Below are positions 1 to 11,795 of a stretch of DNA of 64,000 nucleotides, in pieces. This DNA is from Enchytraeus crypticus (Eukaryota > Annelida > Clitellata > Enchytraeida > Enchytraeidae). A program made the translations under genes and the position numbers. The stretch lies in assembly GCA_905160935.1 (NCBI GenBank), contig CAJHZI010000448.1, forward strand, positions 1,703,501 to 1,767,500. The letters are read 5' to 3'. Every line of letters begins with the position of its first letter. The first letter of the stretch is position 1. The notes below the pieces were generated by a model. The model made no database searches, was not told where the DNA came from, and saw only the letters and a program-made list of their open reading frames with translations.

Positions 1-374
1 TTATGGAACTGCTCATAGGAAAGCAAAGGCTGCTGTGATTCAAATGAAGATTGGATGGAAGAGAATTCCAGATCTGCGGTGCAGCATGCTGGAAAGAACG
101 ATTAGATAGCTTAGAGCGTGAATGTAAGCTAGGTCTCACAAGAGTAATTAGCTTAGAAGACCGAGTAATAGCAGGCTGCATCACTTTAATCAAGTGAGAC
201 ATACAAGTTTGCCCAAGGATGGTGATGGACTTGTATGTTAACGAAGCTGTTTTAGTTAATGATACGCTCTTTAATCTTTAGCCAGTGCAAAGACTTAAAA
301 ATAGGCGTAACATGTGAGTATTTGGAACTACAACAAGAAGCATTTGGTTCAAACTAAGGTTTTCACGATCACGT

Positions 375-475
375 ATAATAATAATAATAATATAGGTTTA
401 ACGTCCGTTTCTCATACAAGGATTATGTTAGGGACGTCCCCCTTCATGTCACTACAAATATGGCCTACATGTAGA
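375..475 (-). mobile_element. 3' tail of LINE family A (TTA-tailed), truncated
   Basis: Minus-strand copy of the tail ending GGACGTTAAACC plus (TTA)n, read here as TAATAATAATA followed by GGTTTAACGTCCG and GGGACGTCCC. It is the same tail as the reverse-transcriptase-bearing copy at 32.4-33.6 kb. Confidence 0.75.
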
Positions 476-585
476 GGTTCTTTACTTACTGGATTGGCTT
501 TGACCTCAGAATGCTGATGTTTTTGATGTGCAAAAAATATAACTAATTTTCAACATTCTAGTGGAATGAATGAAGTGGAATGAGT

Positions 586-587
<2 letters not shown>

Positions 588-622
<35 letters not shown>
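588..622. repeat. (GA)n microsatellite
   Basis: About 17 GA units. Comparable tracts at 6519-6555 and 40319-40382 often lie next to ends of the RTE-like element. Confidence 0.95.
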
Positions 623-630
<8 letters not shown>

Positions 631-1286
631 TTTAAGACAATGTTGAGGGAGCATCGTCGTCTATCTTAGCTGGTGTTGTACTTAAGTTTCAGCTGCAGCT
701 GCTTGAGTGGCTGCGATGTGTTTACAGAGCGAACTTAAATGTAGCTCTTAATAAGGAAATAATTTGGAATAAAGTTACAAGCAATGCTCCAAATTTATCG
801 TGATTGTAATTTAAAATTACAAAACTAAGGCAGTCTAAATTAGGTTTAACAATTTTAAGAGGTCCTACGAACTAAGATTTATAAAATAATTAATTTTGTC
901 TGGACAGTTATCGAATGATCTACAGATAATCATTGGTGTGTTTACTGATTGCGAGATGCCCGGATGTACATTAAACATGGACACTGTCGGAATTCTAATG
1001 ATCGATAAGTGATTATCGATTCGATATTTATGATTGATTTTCTCTATTACACAACCTTCATAAAACAACAGTAATCGATACCGTCTGGATTTATCTATAA
1101 CTCGTGGATTACAAGCTAATGGACTTTGATATTTTATTTTACCAGTCAAGTTCAACAAAAATGTGATAATGTTCTAGTTCGTTGTTGAATTCCTAATCAG
1201 TTCTGGGATTCGGTTTGTCTATAACGGATTAGGATTTGGATTAATACGGATTAATGCTAATCGAAGGATACTGATCCTAGAATAAC

Positions 1287-1338
1287 ATGGCTGATAAAGT
1301 CAAGGTGGCCGTGCGAGTTCGACCTTTCAGTAGAAGAG
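1287..1338 (+). CDS. KIF13B: KIF13B-like exon 1: start and first motor beta strand
   Basis: Codes [17 protein letters not shown] plus one base. [10 protein letters not shown] is the beta-1 strand that opens every kinesin-3 motor domain. The ATG at 1287 has a good initiation context and an in-frame TAG at 1278-1280, so coding does not extend upstream in this exon. The donor gtaggc follows; the exon leaves phase 1. Confidence 0.95.
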
Positions 1339-3139
1339 GTAGGCACGACATGATAACACATATTTGCATTAACATAATCCTTTACCGGCAAGCTTTTACA
1401 TCTGTTGTAATTTTTGTATCTTTTTGTCTCCTTATTATATTCTTGAAATGAAATCATTAGTTTAAAAATATTTCGTAAAGACTATTAATGATTTGAGATA
1501 CCCTAGATTAGATGTTTGGCATCGCAAGTTCTCTATTATAACTGAAAATGTAGCTTAATTTTTAATACATATTTAAGTCTCTACTACACTTTAATGTATT
1601 TAGCTAAAATCTAATTAATGTGTAATACATTCCTGTATATAAATACCTGTGAATATAGAAGCAAAAACTGTTGTCTATGTAAGTTATTGCCACTACGATT
1701 GGTGCAGCTCTTATGCAATCCAATCTGGACTACTGCAACTCCCTATTTCTGAATCTTCCCATTTACGAGTTTGATAGGTTTCAGTTCATTAAGAATTCCC
1801 TTACACGTGCAGTCTTTCTTAGCTTCAAATATTCCCATGTTACTCCAATCTTCAAGTCCTTGCACTGGCTCAAAGTTGGAGAACGTATTTTATACAAGAC
1901 AGTTTCTGTAACATTCAAGTCCATCACTACTCCCGGCAATGGTTACACGTCTCACTTACTACAAGTGGGGCATCCTACCTCCAGGCAGTCATCTACCAGG
2001 TCCTCAAAGTTAGTTACTCCGAACATTTCTTCACGTAGCAAGCTGTCTAGGTGCTCCTTCCAGCATGCTGCCCCACAGATCTGGAATTCTCTTCCTTCCT
2101 CTCTGCACACCCCCTCATATCCACCAAATGTCCACGAACTGAGACCAACACGTAAACCTCCTTTCCACTAGTACCGTTCCTTGGACTGATTACCCGGATT
2201 TGGGCTTGCACCATTTAAGGACCCCTCACTCTGCTCATTGGTTTTAATTTGGTTCCACAGTGCTCAATGTTGTCATGGATAACAGTAGGACTTTAATCGC
2301 ATTGTTGTTGTTGTTGTTATGTACATAAGGTATTTAAAGAAGTTTAATGGTAGTCAATCCGGTGTTGTGTCCAGGCCGCTGAAGAATGGAGTAACTGTAT
2401 ACTGCACGTGTCTTAAGAAATCACAAATCAAGAACTGAGAAAGAAAATGGGGAACCATCTCAGAAGCCATTCTTCCTAAGTTAATAGGCTACTTTAACAT
2501 GTGAATAAGGATATCCTTTAGTGATGGGATTAATTGTTGATCGATGGAGTGTTTCTTTTGGAGCGTGATAGCAGACTGTGAATAGGAATATGTATGTACC
2601 TTGCGCTTGCTGCTTAACGGGACACAAGAGAGAGAGACAGACGGAGAGAGAGAGTGATGGTAGTCCTGTCTCATTGTCTGTGTCTATCTCATTGGCTCCA
2701 GCCTTACCCGATTGAAGTCGGTGGCATGTTGACTAGTTGTTTGACAGATGATAGGTAGGTGCAAGGTTTAAATCCCGTGATTTCCCCATCGCTTACATGC
2801 TATCAAGCAGTAAATAGCTGTTAAACTTGGCTTTAACTTTAGTTTTACCTCTAGGCTATCATATATGCATGTACCAAATTCTGGCCTATTACTGCTGACA
2901 AGTCTTAAGGGGACCATTTTAGCTGTATTATCATGCATTACACAAATTGTCATCAGTTTCTAACAGATTTTATGTGACTTCATTTGCAGAGATAGAGCTA
3001 GGAACAAGATGTATCGTTGATATGGACGATGTGCAGACTATGCTCTATAATCCAATGGTCGGAGTTAAAGAAAGGTATTTTGTATATATTAATTTTTTTA
3101 ATATTTGAATTTGATTTGGTAAAATGTGTTGATTATGTG

Positions 3140-3210
<71 letters not shown>

Positions 3211-3635
3211 TTGGGCACTAGTTATTTACATGAGCAAACAGGATTGTTTTCTCAGGGAATGACGCCCCTGCCCAGTAAATGTTAGTCGAAGCGGAGCAAG
3301 GCTTAGGGGGCCCATTTCATCATAAGCAGAATCCCCAAAAATAATGGTATAGCAAAAGGAATGCTATAAATAATTTAAAGATCCACTAGTATGCAGACAT
3401 GAAGAGAAAGACAGAAGATAGAGATGAGTAGAGGCGTTATATGCCATGGACCTGCCAGTAGGCAGTGCACTAAGAGAAAAGAGAGAGATTATTGAGAATT
3501 ATAGGAGGATCAGTAAATAAACAATCCTTTGAAGTAGCTCAGGACTGCATATTTAATAGGCTGCCATGATGCTATTACCTAGTTATGTTGAACATTGCCA
3601 CCAGTGCATTGCAACTGTGTGCAAACATGCTATGT

Positions 3636-3695
<60 letters not shown>

Positions 3696-4073
3696 GTGTA
3701 TCCCTGTGTTGTGCTCGGGTGTGGTTGGACCACTGCAGAATAGGGCAACGGCAAACAATCTGCTGCGTGTATGTAAGAGGCGACTAAGGCAGGAGCTGAG
3801 GATGGCTAGAGGGTACCCACCTCACCATGAAATATTTCCCCCCAGGATTAAATAGTAATTAATCCATATAACTGAGGAAGGCAATGGGAAACCACTTCAG
3901 AAGCCATACTTTTCCCAAGCTTTAGGCTACATAAGGTATGGATAAGGCATAGACTTTGTGAAGGGATCTACTTGTTGATCTAAGGACTTCTCTTATGGAG
4001 CGAGAAAACAGACTTTGAGTATGAATATGTACCTTGAACCTGCCTATTGGCAGTGTACTGAAGAAGATATATA

Positions 4074-4160
<87 letters not shown>

Positions 4161-6514
4161 TCACATATGCCTATACAGGGTGAGTAAAAATAAGTGATAA
4201 CACCTGCAAAAAGTTTGAATATCTCAGGCTATTGTTAATATTTTCAAATAAAACTTTTACCAATTGCTAAAGGACTAATTTTTGATGGGGAGGCCAATTT
4301 TCATCCATTTTGGTACATAGACTGAGCAGTTATGCAGGTTTCAGCAGAGCAATCCCCCATTTTTTTAATATACTGTAAAAATAAATTTTATTTTATTTCT
4401 ATTTTGGCCCTGAAAAGGGCCGTTGTAGTGGTTCAGAAAGAACCAGTTGCATCTGCTAGCATTACTGACTATTCAATATGCTTTCCTCCTGCTGCTACGC
4501 AGGACTGCAGTCGCTTTCGGAATGCTAAGACAGCCTTGTTGATTCCATGCAGCTTGGGGCACTCTCTCCCAGATCGATTGTAGCACTTCCTGCAGTTTTG
4601 TCTTGTTTTAGGCTTTGACTGGTTTTTTGATAGAGATGCAGCATTGTTCCCCAGACCTGGCAATCCCGAGTATTTTGATCGGGAGAGTTTGGAATTCATT
4701 TTCTCTTCTTGTTGAAAGGCGCATTTCTCTCGCTGATCCATTTCTGTGCATGACGAGATGCATGCGCCTGAGCACCATCCTGCTAAAAGATGAAACCTTT
4801 TGGTAGAAGAGCATTGCAATCATCAAGCAGCTTGGGAAGTAAAGTATTGACGTAATACTGAGTGTTTACCTTTTTCTTTTCGCCAATGAAGTGCAATTTG
4901 CCATCACCGTTGTAGCAAACGCCATTTTTAGGTAAAAATGGGGGGTTGCTCTGCTGCAACTTGAATAACTGGCCAATCTATAGATTGAAATGGATGAAAA
5001 TTGGTCACCCCATCCAATATTAGTCCTGTAGTAATTGGTAAAAGTTTGATTTGAAAATATTAACCAACGCCTGAGATACTCAAACTTTTTGCAGGTGTTA
5101 TCACTTTTGTTTACTCACCCTGTATATATATATATATATATATATACATATATATATAGTGTGTTTATACACATTTACAATGCACTGGTGCAATGTTCAA
5201 CATAACTAGGTAATAGCAGCATGGCAGCCTATTAAATATGCAGTCCTGAGCTACTTCAAAGGATTGCTCGTTTACTGATCCACCTATAATTCTCAATAAT
5301 ACAGATGCGTGCAGAGCAAATTTACTAGTGCCTATTTCTTCAAATGTAGCTGTAGGCCTTCATTATTAGTGCTGTTTCTTTTCTACTGATCTTCATCTGT
5401 AGGAAGTAGATTTAATATATGTATTAAAATGCATTAATGTATTAAATGTTAGTCAGATGGTTAAATGATTGTGTATTAATGGGAATGAACGCTAATGAAA
5501 GGTGGAATCTAAACTCCAAAATATCTTAATTTAAGTCATTTATCTTAAATATTTAATTTTAATTATATATTTTTTTAAGTCTCTCTCCCTCTCTCTAATA
5601 CCGCCACTCTTCTCCGTCTTCTATTTTCCTCTTCATGTCCATATATGAGTGGGTCTTTAAATCATATAATATTCCTAATCTCAGCCTTCTCTTTCCTTTC
5701 CATTCTACCTTCTATGACCTCTTTAGTTCTATCTCCTCTTAGAATGTGTCCTATCATATTCTTCCTATTTCTTATAACATTTTTTATATTCTTTAAATGT
5801 CCTATAATTTATCTTTTGACTGATTACTAGATAGTAAAGAGTGACAAATAGAGTAGAGTGTATGACAATTGTGAACTAGTAGCATATCCTCTGAGCTGAT
5901 TTTGTTAACTGCATCATTCAAAACAGAAAATTGACTTAAAATTTCATCTTTAGTTTAGTCCTATTCATAAAATTATTGCTTTGAATCGTTCCTGTTATCT
6001 TGTAGTGTAATGTGGTGGTATAGAACTGCCTGAAATCGTTTATTTCACTTGAGACAACTCTGACATCTTCTTTGATTGAGGAATGGGACCTTAAAGTTTC
6101 ACTACGTTGTACTAGTGAAACTTTTCATTAGTACAACGTAGTACAAATTCTTAACATTTTTGTAAATACTATTAATTTAGGGAAAATTAAATAGTGCAAA
6201 ATGAAGGATGAGTCAATAATAAAATACATATTGGATATAGTCACTAAAATATTAATAGATTAGGAGATGGATTAGTAATTAAAGAATTCTGTATTGTTAT
6301 TTGTGTTGTGCATCGGTGTGTTTGGTCGGGATAAGCTGGTGCTAGTGTATAAATCTATTTAATGGAGTTTATTTAAAGCATTTTGCATTACATTTTATCA
6401 CGATAGTGCTTCCCGGATTTGATTGTAAATGTCATTAAAGCAGACTAGTATACCTAACCCTTTGAATATAGCAGTCGTTATCTTGTTGGCTTTAATTGGC
6501 TTTATGAACTGCAG

Positions 6515-6560
<46 letters not shown>

Positions 6561-9500
6561 ATCACCCTACATGAACAGTATTAAAGCCGTATCTATTGAA
6601 GTATTGAGCAAAGCGAGATGAGCAAAGAGGGATGAGAGAAGGGGAGAGGGGCGTGACTGCTTTAAACCTTGTAGAAAGCGAATAAATATTTATAATTATC
6701 CATGAGTCACATCTTCACTAGCCGACATACCATTCCTGATTTCTTCTGAATTATGACTGCAACGTATTCTGCCAACCTGCAAATTTCTGTTCTATAATGA
6801 ATGAAAAACTGATGAAATTTGTTATTATGGTTATTTTGTAACCTAAGTATTCATGTGAGAAGTATTGTTTTATATTTATTATGAATGAGTTGCTGAAGGG
6901 GGTTATTAAAGAGTCCCCATGGTGCTTGCTATTTGGAGATGATCTGGTGACAGTAGGAGATGCAGTGGAGATAAAGTGGGATGTTAGAATATGTGAGAGA
7001 GCCATTGGAAAGTAAAGTACTGAGGGTGAATAAAGAGAAAACGGAGCATTTGGAGAGGAGATGAAAGGGTAAGGGGTTAATTGGATATTGAGTAATAAGT
7101 CAGGTGATGGAACAAAGGAAGGTAGCAGACTTAAATTGCTTAGGATTTATAATAGAAGAGGATGGGTAGTCGGAAAAGGAGGTTACTAGAAGGATCCAAA
7201 TTGGGTGGGCAAAGTTGGGGGCAGCACTAGCTGTGTGATAGGAGAATACCATTAAGACTAAAAGGAATACGCTAGAATTTTCTGTGGTTAGGCCAGTAAT
7301 AATGTTGCAGAGTACTGGACGCTAAAAAGGGAACAGGAGCAGAGATTGCATGAGGCAGAAAATGAAAATGAGGTGCACTTAGAGATGCTTTTTTTACTAT
7401 AAATTATATTGTTTTTCGTAGTTCTATGTTTTGTTTTATGCGTCTGTCTTATTCCCAGTTCTCCGTTTTGCTTAACACCTCCATCGCATTTCGCGAATTT
7501 CTATAGTACATAATTTAGAACGAAATGGAATTTCACGCATCGCAATCAAAATTGTCAACAGTTACATATTTGCTCTCAAATAAAACAATGAGTGCTTTTC
7601 TAAATGTGCGGGAAGTTATATGATTTAGGTGTATAATCATTGTATTGTGTAAATATACAACATATGTATTTTCCTTACGCATTTACATGTTTAACTAGTG
7701 ATGGACTTTCGTTTCCGGATTAATTATTTTATGATACTCGACTTTGCTTTGCCTTCAAAATCTACTGACCAGTACTACTAGTGATTTCCTGTAGTATAGA
7801 ATATGTCTAACCTTTTATATCTGATCAATACTACTCTTTACTGGAGAATAGAACCAAAGTATTTGTGCGACTAACACAGTAATTTCCTAACTGTGAAAAT
7901 GTTTGATAAAACAGTTGAGAACATTGGGCTTATTATTTTAAAGTTAGACTCAACGCCAAAGCGTTATAGTTTGCAATATTGGTCTATTTGTCAGTCAGTC
8001 AGTGATTGTTGATAACTTTATATACTGATAGGCCTTTTTATAATTGAACGTAAAGTTGTGTTGTAGCTCCTGCTCTTATTTTAAAGAACTGCAGCATTTA
8101 TTTAGTTAAATCTTCGAGCAGAGGAATTACTGTGACGATAGATCATTGAATATGAACATACAATTAAAATGTACTTTGAAGAATATGCTAGTAAATGTTT
8201 TATGAAGTATGTGCCATTAAATGTGCTAATAAGTATAATAGTAGGCTATATGCTAGTAAATGTTTTATGAAGTATATGCTATTAAACGTACTATGAACAA
8301 TATGCTATTAAATGTACTATGAAGTAATTTACGACTGTTTTCAGAGGTCTGTGATGGGGGCCCATGACGGGTAAACATGACTATTTACTCAATTTGTCTC
8401 TTGAAGCATATTGCCTGTGGTAGAAGTCATTCGAGTATCTAGTGCAACATGTTGTAACATTATAAAAGTGTATTTTTTGGGAAATAATTGATTTTACTGC
8501 AAAGAGAAATTTAGATATTTAACAAAACATATGATAAAGCATTTAGTAGGCAGTTCTGTCTGGTCTTTTTTACAAATGACAGCAAGTGCTGAAAGAATTG
8601 CTTGATCCATTAGTAATAATAATAATAATAAAGGTTTAACGTCCGTTTCCTCATCCAGGGATGATGTCAGGGACGTCCCCAACAGCACATATCACTACAG
8701 ATCAGTTCACCCATACCAATCTGCTAAAGAAATGTGCTGAGGAGAAGTAAGGTCTTAAACGAAAGCCAGTCCGGTGATAAAAAAATGGTCAGGGTAGGTT
8801 GATGTTATAGGAGTTTAAGTAGGAGACGGATATTGTAGAAAGAACCCATAGTAAGAGGATATTCCTATATGAGTAATTTTAAGGGTATACATTTTGGACG
8901 GTAAGAAATTGACATACAGTGAATTGTCTTCAGAAGAGTAGTGTTAAATAATTTGAAAGAATTTGAGAATACAGTTATGAATTTCAGTGCACTCCGATTG
9001 TACTGAATAGTGTGACATGCTTCATGTACAAAGTGAAGAAATCTTCATGTACATAGTAAAGAATTGCAGTACTTGAAGTCCAGATTAGATTTTAAAGGAG
9101 GCAGATCGGTAAATGTAGTGAGTAAGCTTTGATATCACACTATGAAATCTGATATTTATAATATATCTAGCATTTTAATAGGATAATTTTAGCATCTTAA
9201 AACTCTGTCATACGTTCCCTTTTCTTGTTTAAACTGATTGATTGAAGCTAGCGTCCTGTAGAAAATTCATTGCAACGAATTCTGTTTGTTATTGTAGCGC
9301 CGCAGACGGTACTCCAGTTTCATCGTCGAAAAGTATTCCAAAGGTCTGACGTTTTGCTGTCTATATATCATTCTATATATTTATTTTGTCTTACCATTGT
9401 TTTCGTCATCATGTCAGACTATGGAGATTTGATTTCATGCGTTGCTGTGCAGTCATCCAAAGCGTATATTGATGACTATATAGGGCGGCCTCTCGCTGGA

Positions 9501-11617
9501 TGGAAAGTAGTGAAGCTTATTGAAGGCTGCAGTTTGATGACAAAGTCTGAAAATATTGTCATCTGGTTTCAAAAGTAGCTCAAATCTTCTAGTCCGTTTT
9601 TGTGACTAAAGTTGCACTGTATTACAAAATAAATTTAGTCGTTTTTACTATTTTTATAATACATAAGGACTATTTATTTAGGGGGTGGGATTTAGTGCAG
9701 TCGGTTAGCTACGAGTCAACTGAACGAAGTTAAGATACGCCAGGCTCGAATGGTACATGGTTGGGTGGCCACTGTGGAAGACCGAGTGTCGACAGCTTTA
9801 AATGAAAAATCCTCTAGGTCCCCGGAGCCAAGGTTTATGTTCTGAACTCAAGATGGTTTCAGCCGAAGTGTGACATGAATATTGTCTGCTGATTTGAACC
9901 CAACAGTCGGCTGAATTCCATTGAAAGGAATCTCGGCCATCGTTGCAACAGACATGATTGTTGAACGATTACGACAATCGCCAAAAATTACTATTTAATT
10001 TACCTAACAACATGAGAGTGTTTGGTAATAGAGGTAATTATTGCAATATACTATTAAATTTTATTTATTTTAAATACATTGAATATAATTATGGTAATAA
10101 AATAACGAAATTGTGAAACACTGCTGAAAACAGTATGAAACAAAATTGTTTATTAGATCTTCTTTACACCTTCAATTTCCATACTAATTTTTTTAATCTA
10201 CAGTAGACAGGTCTTTGAGATTACTGTATATAAGCTGTTGTCGTTGACTGTATTGTTATTATTTTTAATCGCTCGTTTCGTAAGTAAAATGCCAAACGAC
10301 AGAGCGTTGGCATAGCGAGCAAGAACATCCCTGCAGCGAAACTCTATCAAATTGTTACTTTGATTGTAGAAATTTTCCTGATATTTTAAAAATAAATGTT
10401 GAGGATGCAGTTCAACATTGTTCTGGCTTTAATTACGTTGGTAAAAAATTGTTTAAGTCCAAAGTAAGTCCAACAGTTCTATGATTCTCCCTCTATACGC
10501 GAACGCGGATCAGTAGGTGCGGGGTTAGATTCCTGGGTTCGCCCGTCACTGACGTCGCTTTCGAGTGAGGAAATTGACGTTAACCTTAGCTTTACTTTTT
10601 TTAAATTTTAAATTAACATTGTGGTGTCAGACTGCATCATCAACAATTATTTATTGTCAGTCTGTGGATCCTAGAGGTCTGATATATTTATTTCAACCTG
10701 TTCATTTTGAGGGATTAGAGATGCTGTTTATTGGATTATGTATTTGTTTGATATACTGTATAATTTGCGTGCCGCGCAAATTATATAAGTTTGTCAGGTA
10801 ATTTGTAGCCTATATCATTCTAGAATGTTGACTATGATTGAATGGTTGTTATTGTTTATTTTTAGACATTTGCATTTGATCACTGCTTCTGGTCGATGTC
10901 AGATGATAATCCAAAGTATTCTAGTAAGTCATTCCTAGTGTTATGTTGTTAGCTTCGTCACTAATAGAATTTGTGAGGGCAGGCAAATATTGAAATAATC
11001 TTGATTAGAAAATCGATATTCTTCTGTAGCTATTAGATTGGGGTGAACACACTGAACAGGTCTTTCTGTAGTTTGTAAAGTTTTTAAGATTTGGTGTATT
11101 AGTAGTGTAGTTATAATATAGCTTATTTTAATATAGTTATAGTTATAATATAGTTATAATATAGCTTAGAGGGGGGAAGCAGAGAGAGAGATAGAGAGAG
11201 AGAGAGAGAGTGAGAGGGAAGGAGGGAGACAGGGAGAGAAAGAGAAAGTAAGATGGAGAGTAAACTGATAATTGATTTGGAAAATAACTGATGTAAGTAA
11301 ACTATCAATTAGAGATGAAATTTAATGAAAGCACAGAAATTCTTATAATTATAGTAAAATATAATTGTTATACCGTTGAATATCCAGTAGAAAGGGTAAT
11401 AATTCTAATAATAAAAGGAATAAGCTTGTGGAAAAAAGGAATCAGCTTATGGAAAAATTCCTCCACAAGAGAACTCTAAAATTTTGAGGCGAAATATCAA
11501 GAATTGACTGAGGTATCGTAATTTTGCCAAGGGATAGTTTTTTAATGCAAAGCCTGTAGATACCTATATGTATACCTATGTACATTGTACCTGTATGTAT
11601 ATTATGCATATATATAT

Positions 11618-11657
<40 letters not shown>

Positions 11658-11689
11658 TGTATAATTGTATATATATATATGTATATATA

Positions 11690-11734
<45 letters not shown>

Positions 11735-11739
11735 ATTAT

Positions 11740-11795
<56 letters not shown>

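Larger units (their letters stand above)
1..1286. other. 5' flank of the kinesin gene
   Basis: No supported gene. Contains a truncated LINE tail in minus orientation (about 375-475) and a (GA)n tract (588-622). The promoter and 5' UTR of the kinesin should lie here or upstream, but I see no convincing TATA or initiator and cannot place the transcription start. Confidence 0.6.
3488..5300. mobile_element. Inverted-repeat (foldback-like) structure with nested mariner
   Basis: The arms 3488-3616 and 5174-5300 are inverted copies of about 127 bases, beginning ATTATTGAGAATTATAGG on each outer end and including GCTCAGGACTGCATATTTAA. The loop holds two TA tracts, a SINE-like repeat and a mariner. 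It is either one transposon with long terminal inverted repeats or two opposed insertions of the same repeat. Confidence 0.7.

Noticed and set aside
6966-6975. Candidate missing microexon TGGAGATAAA (S-G-D-K)
   Set aside because: Phase fits, but it lies inside a LINE reverse transcriptase fragment, so the match is most likely chance.
9720-9805. Possible 5S rRNA gene
   Set aside because: Only the 3' half resembles 5S, with many differences and a foreign extension.
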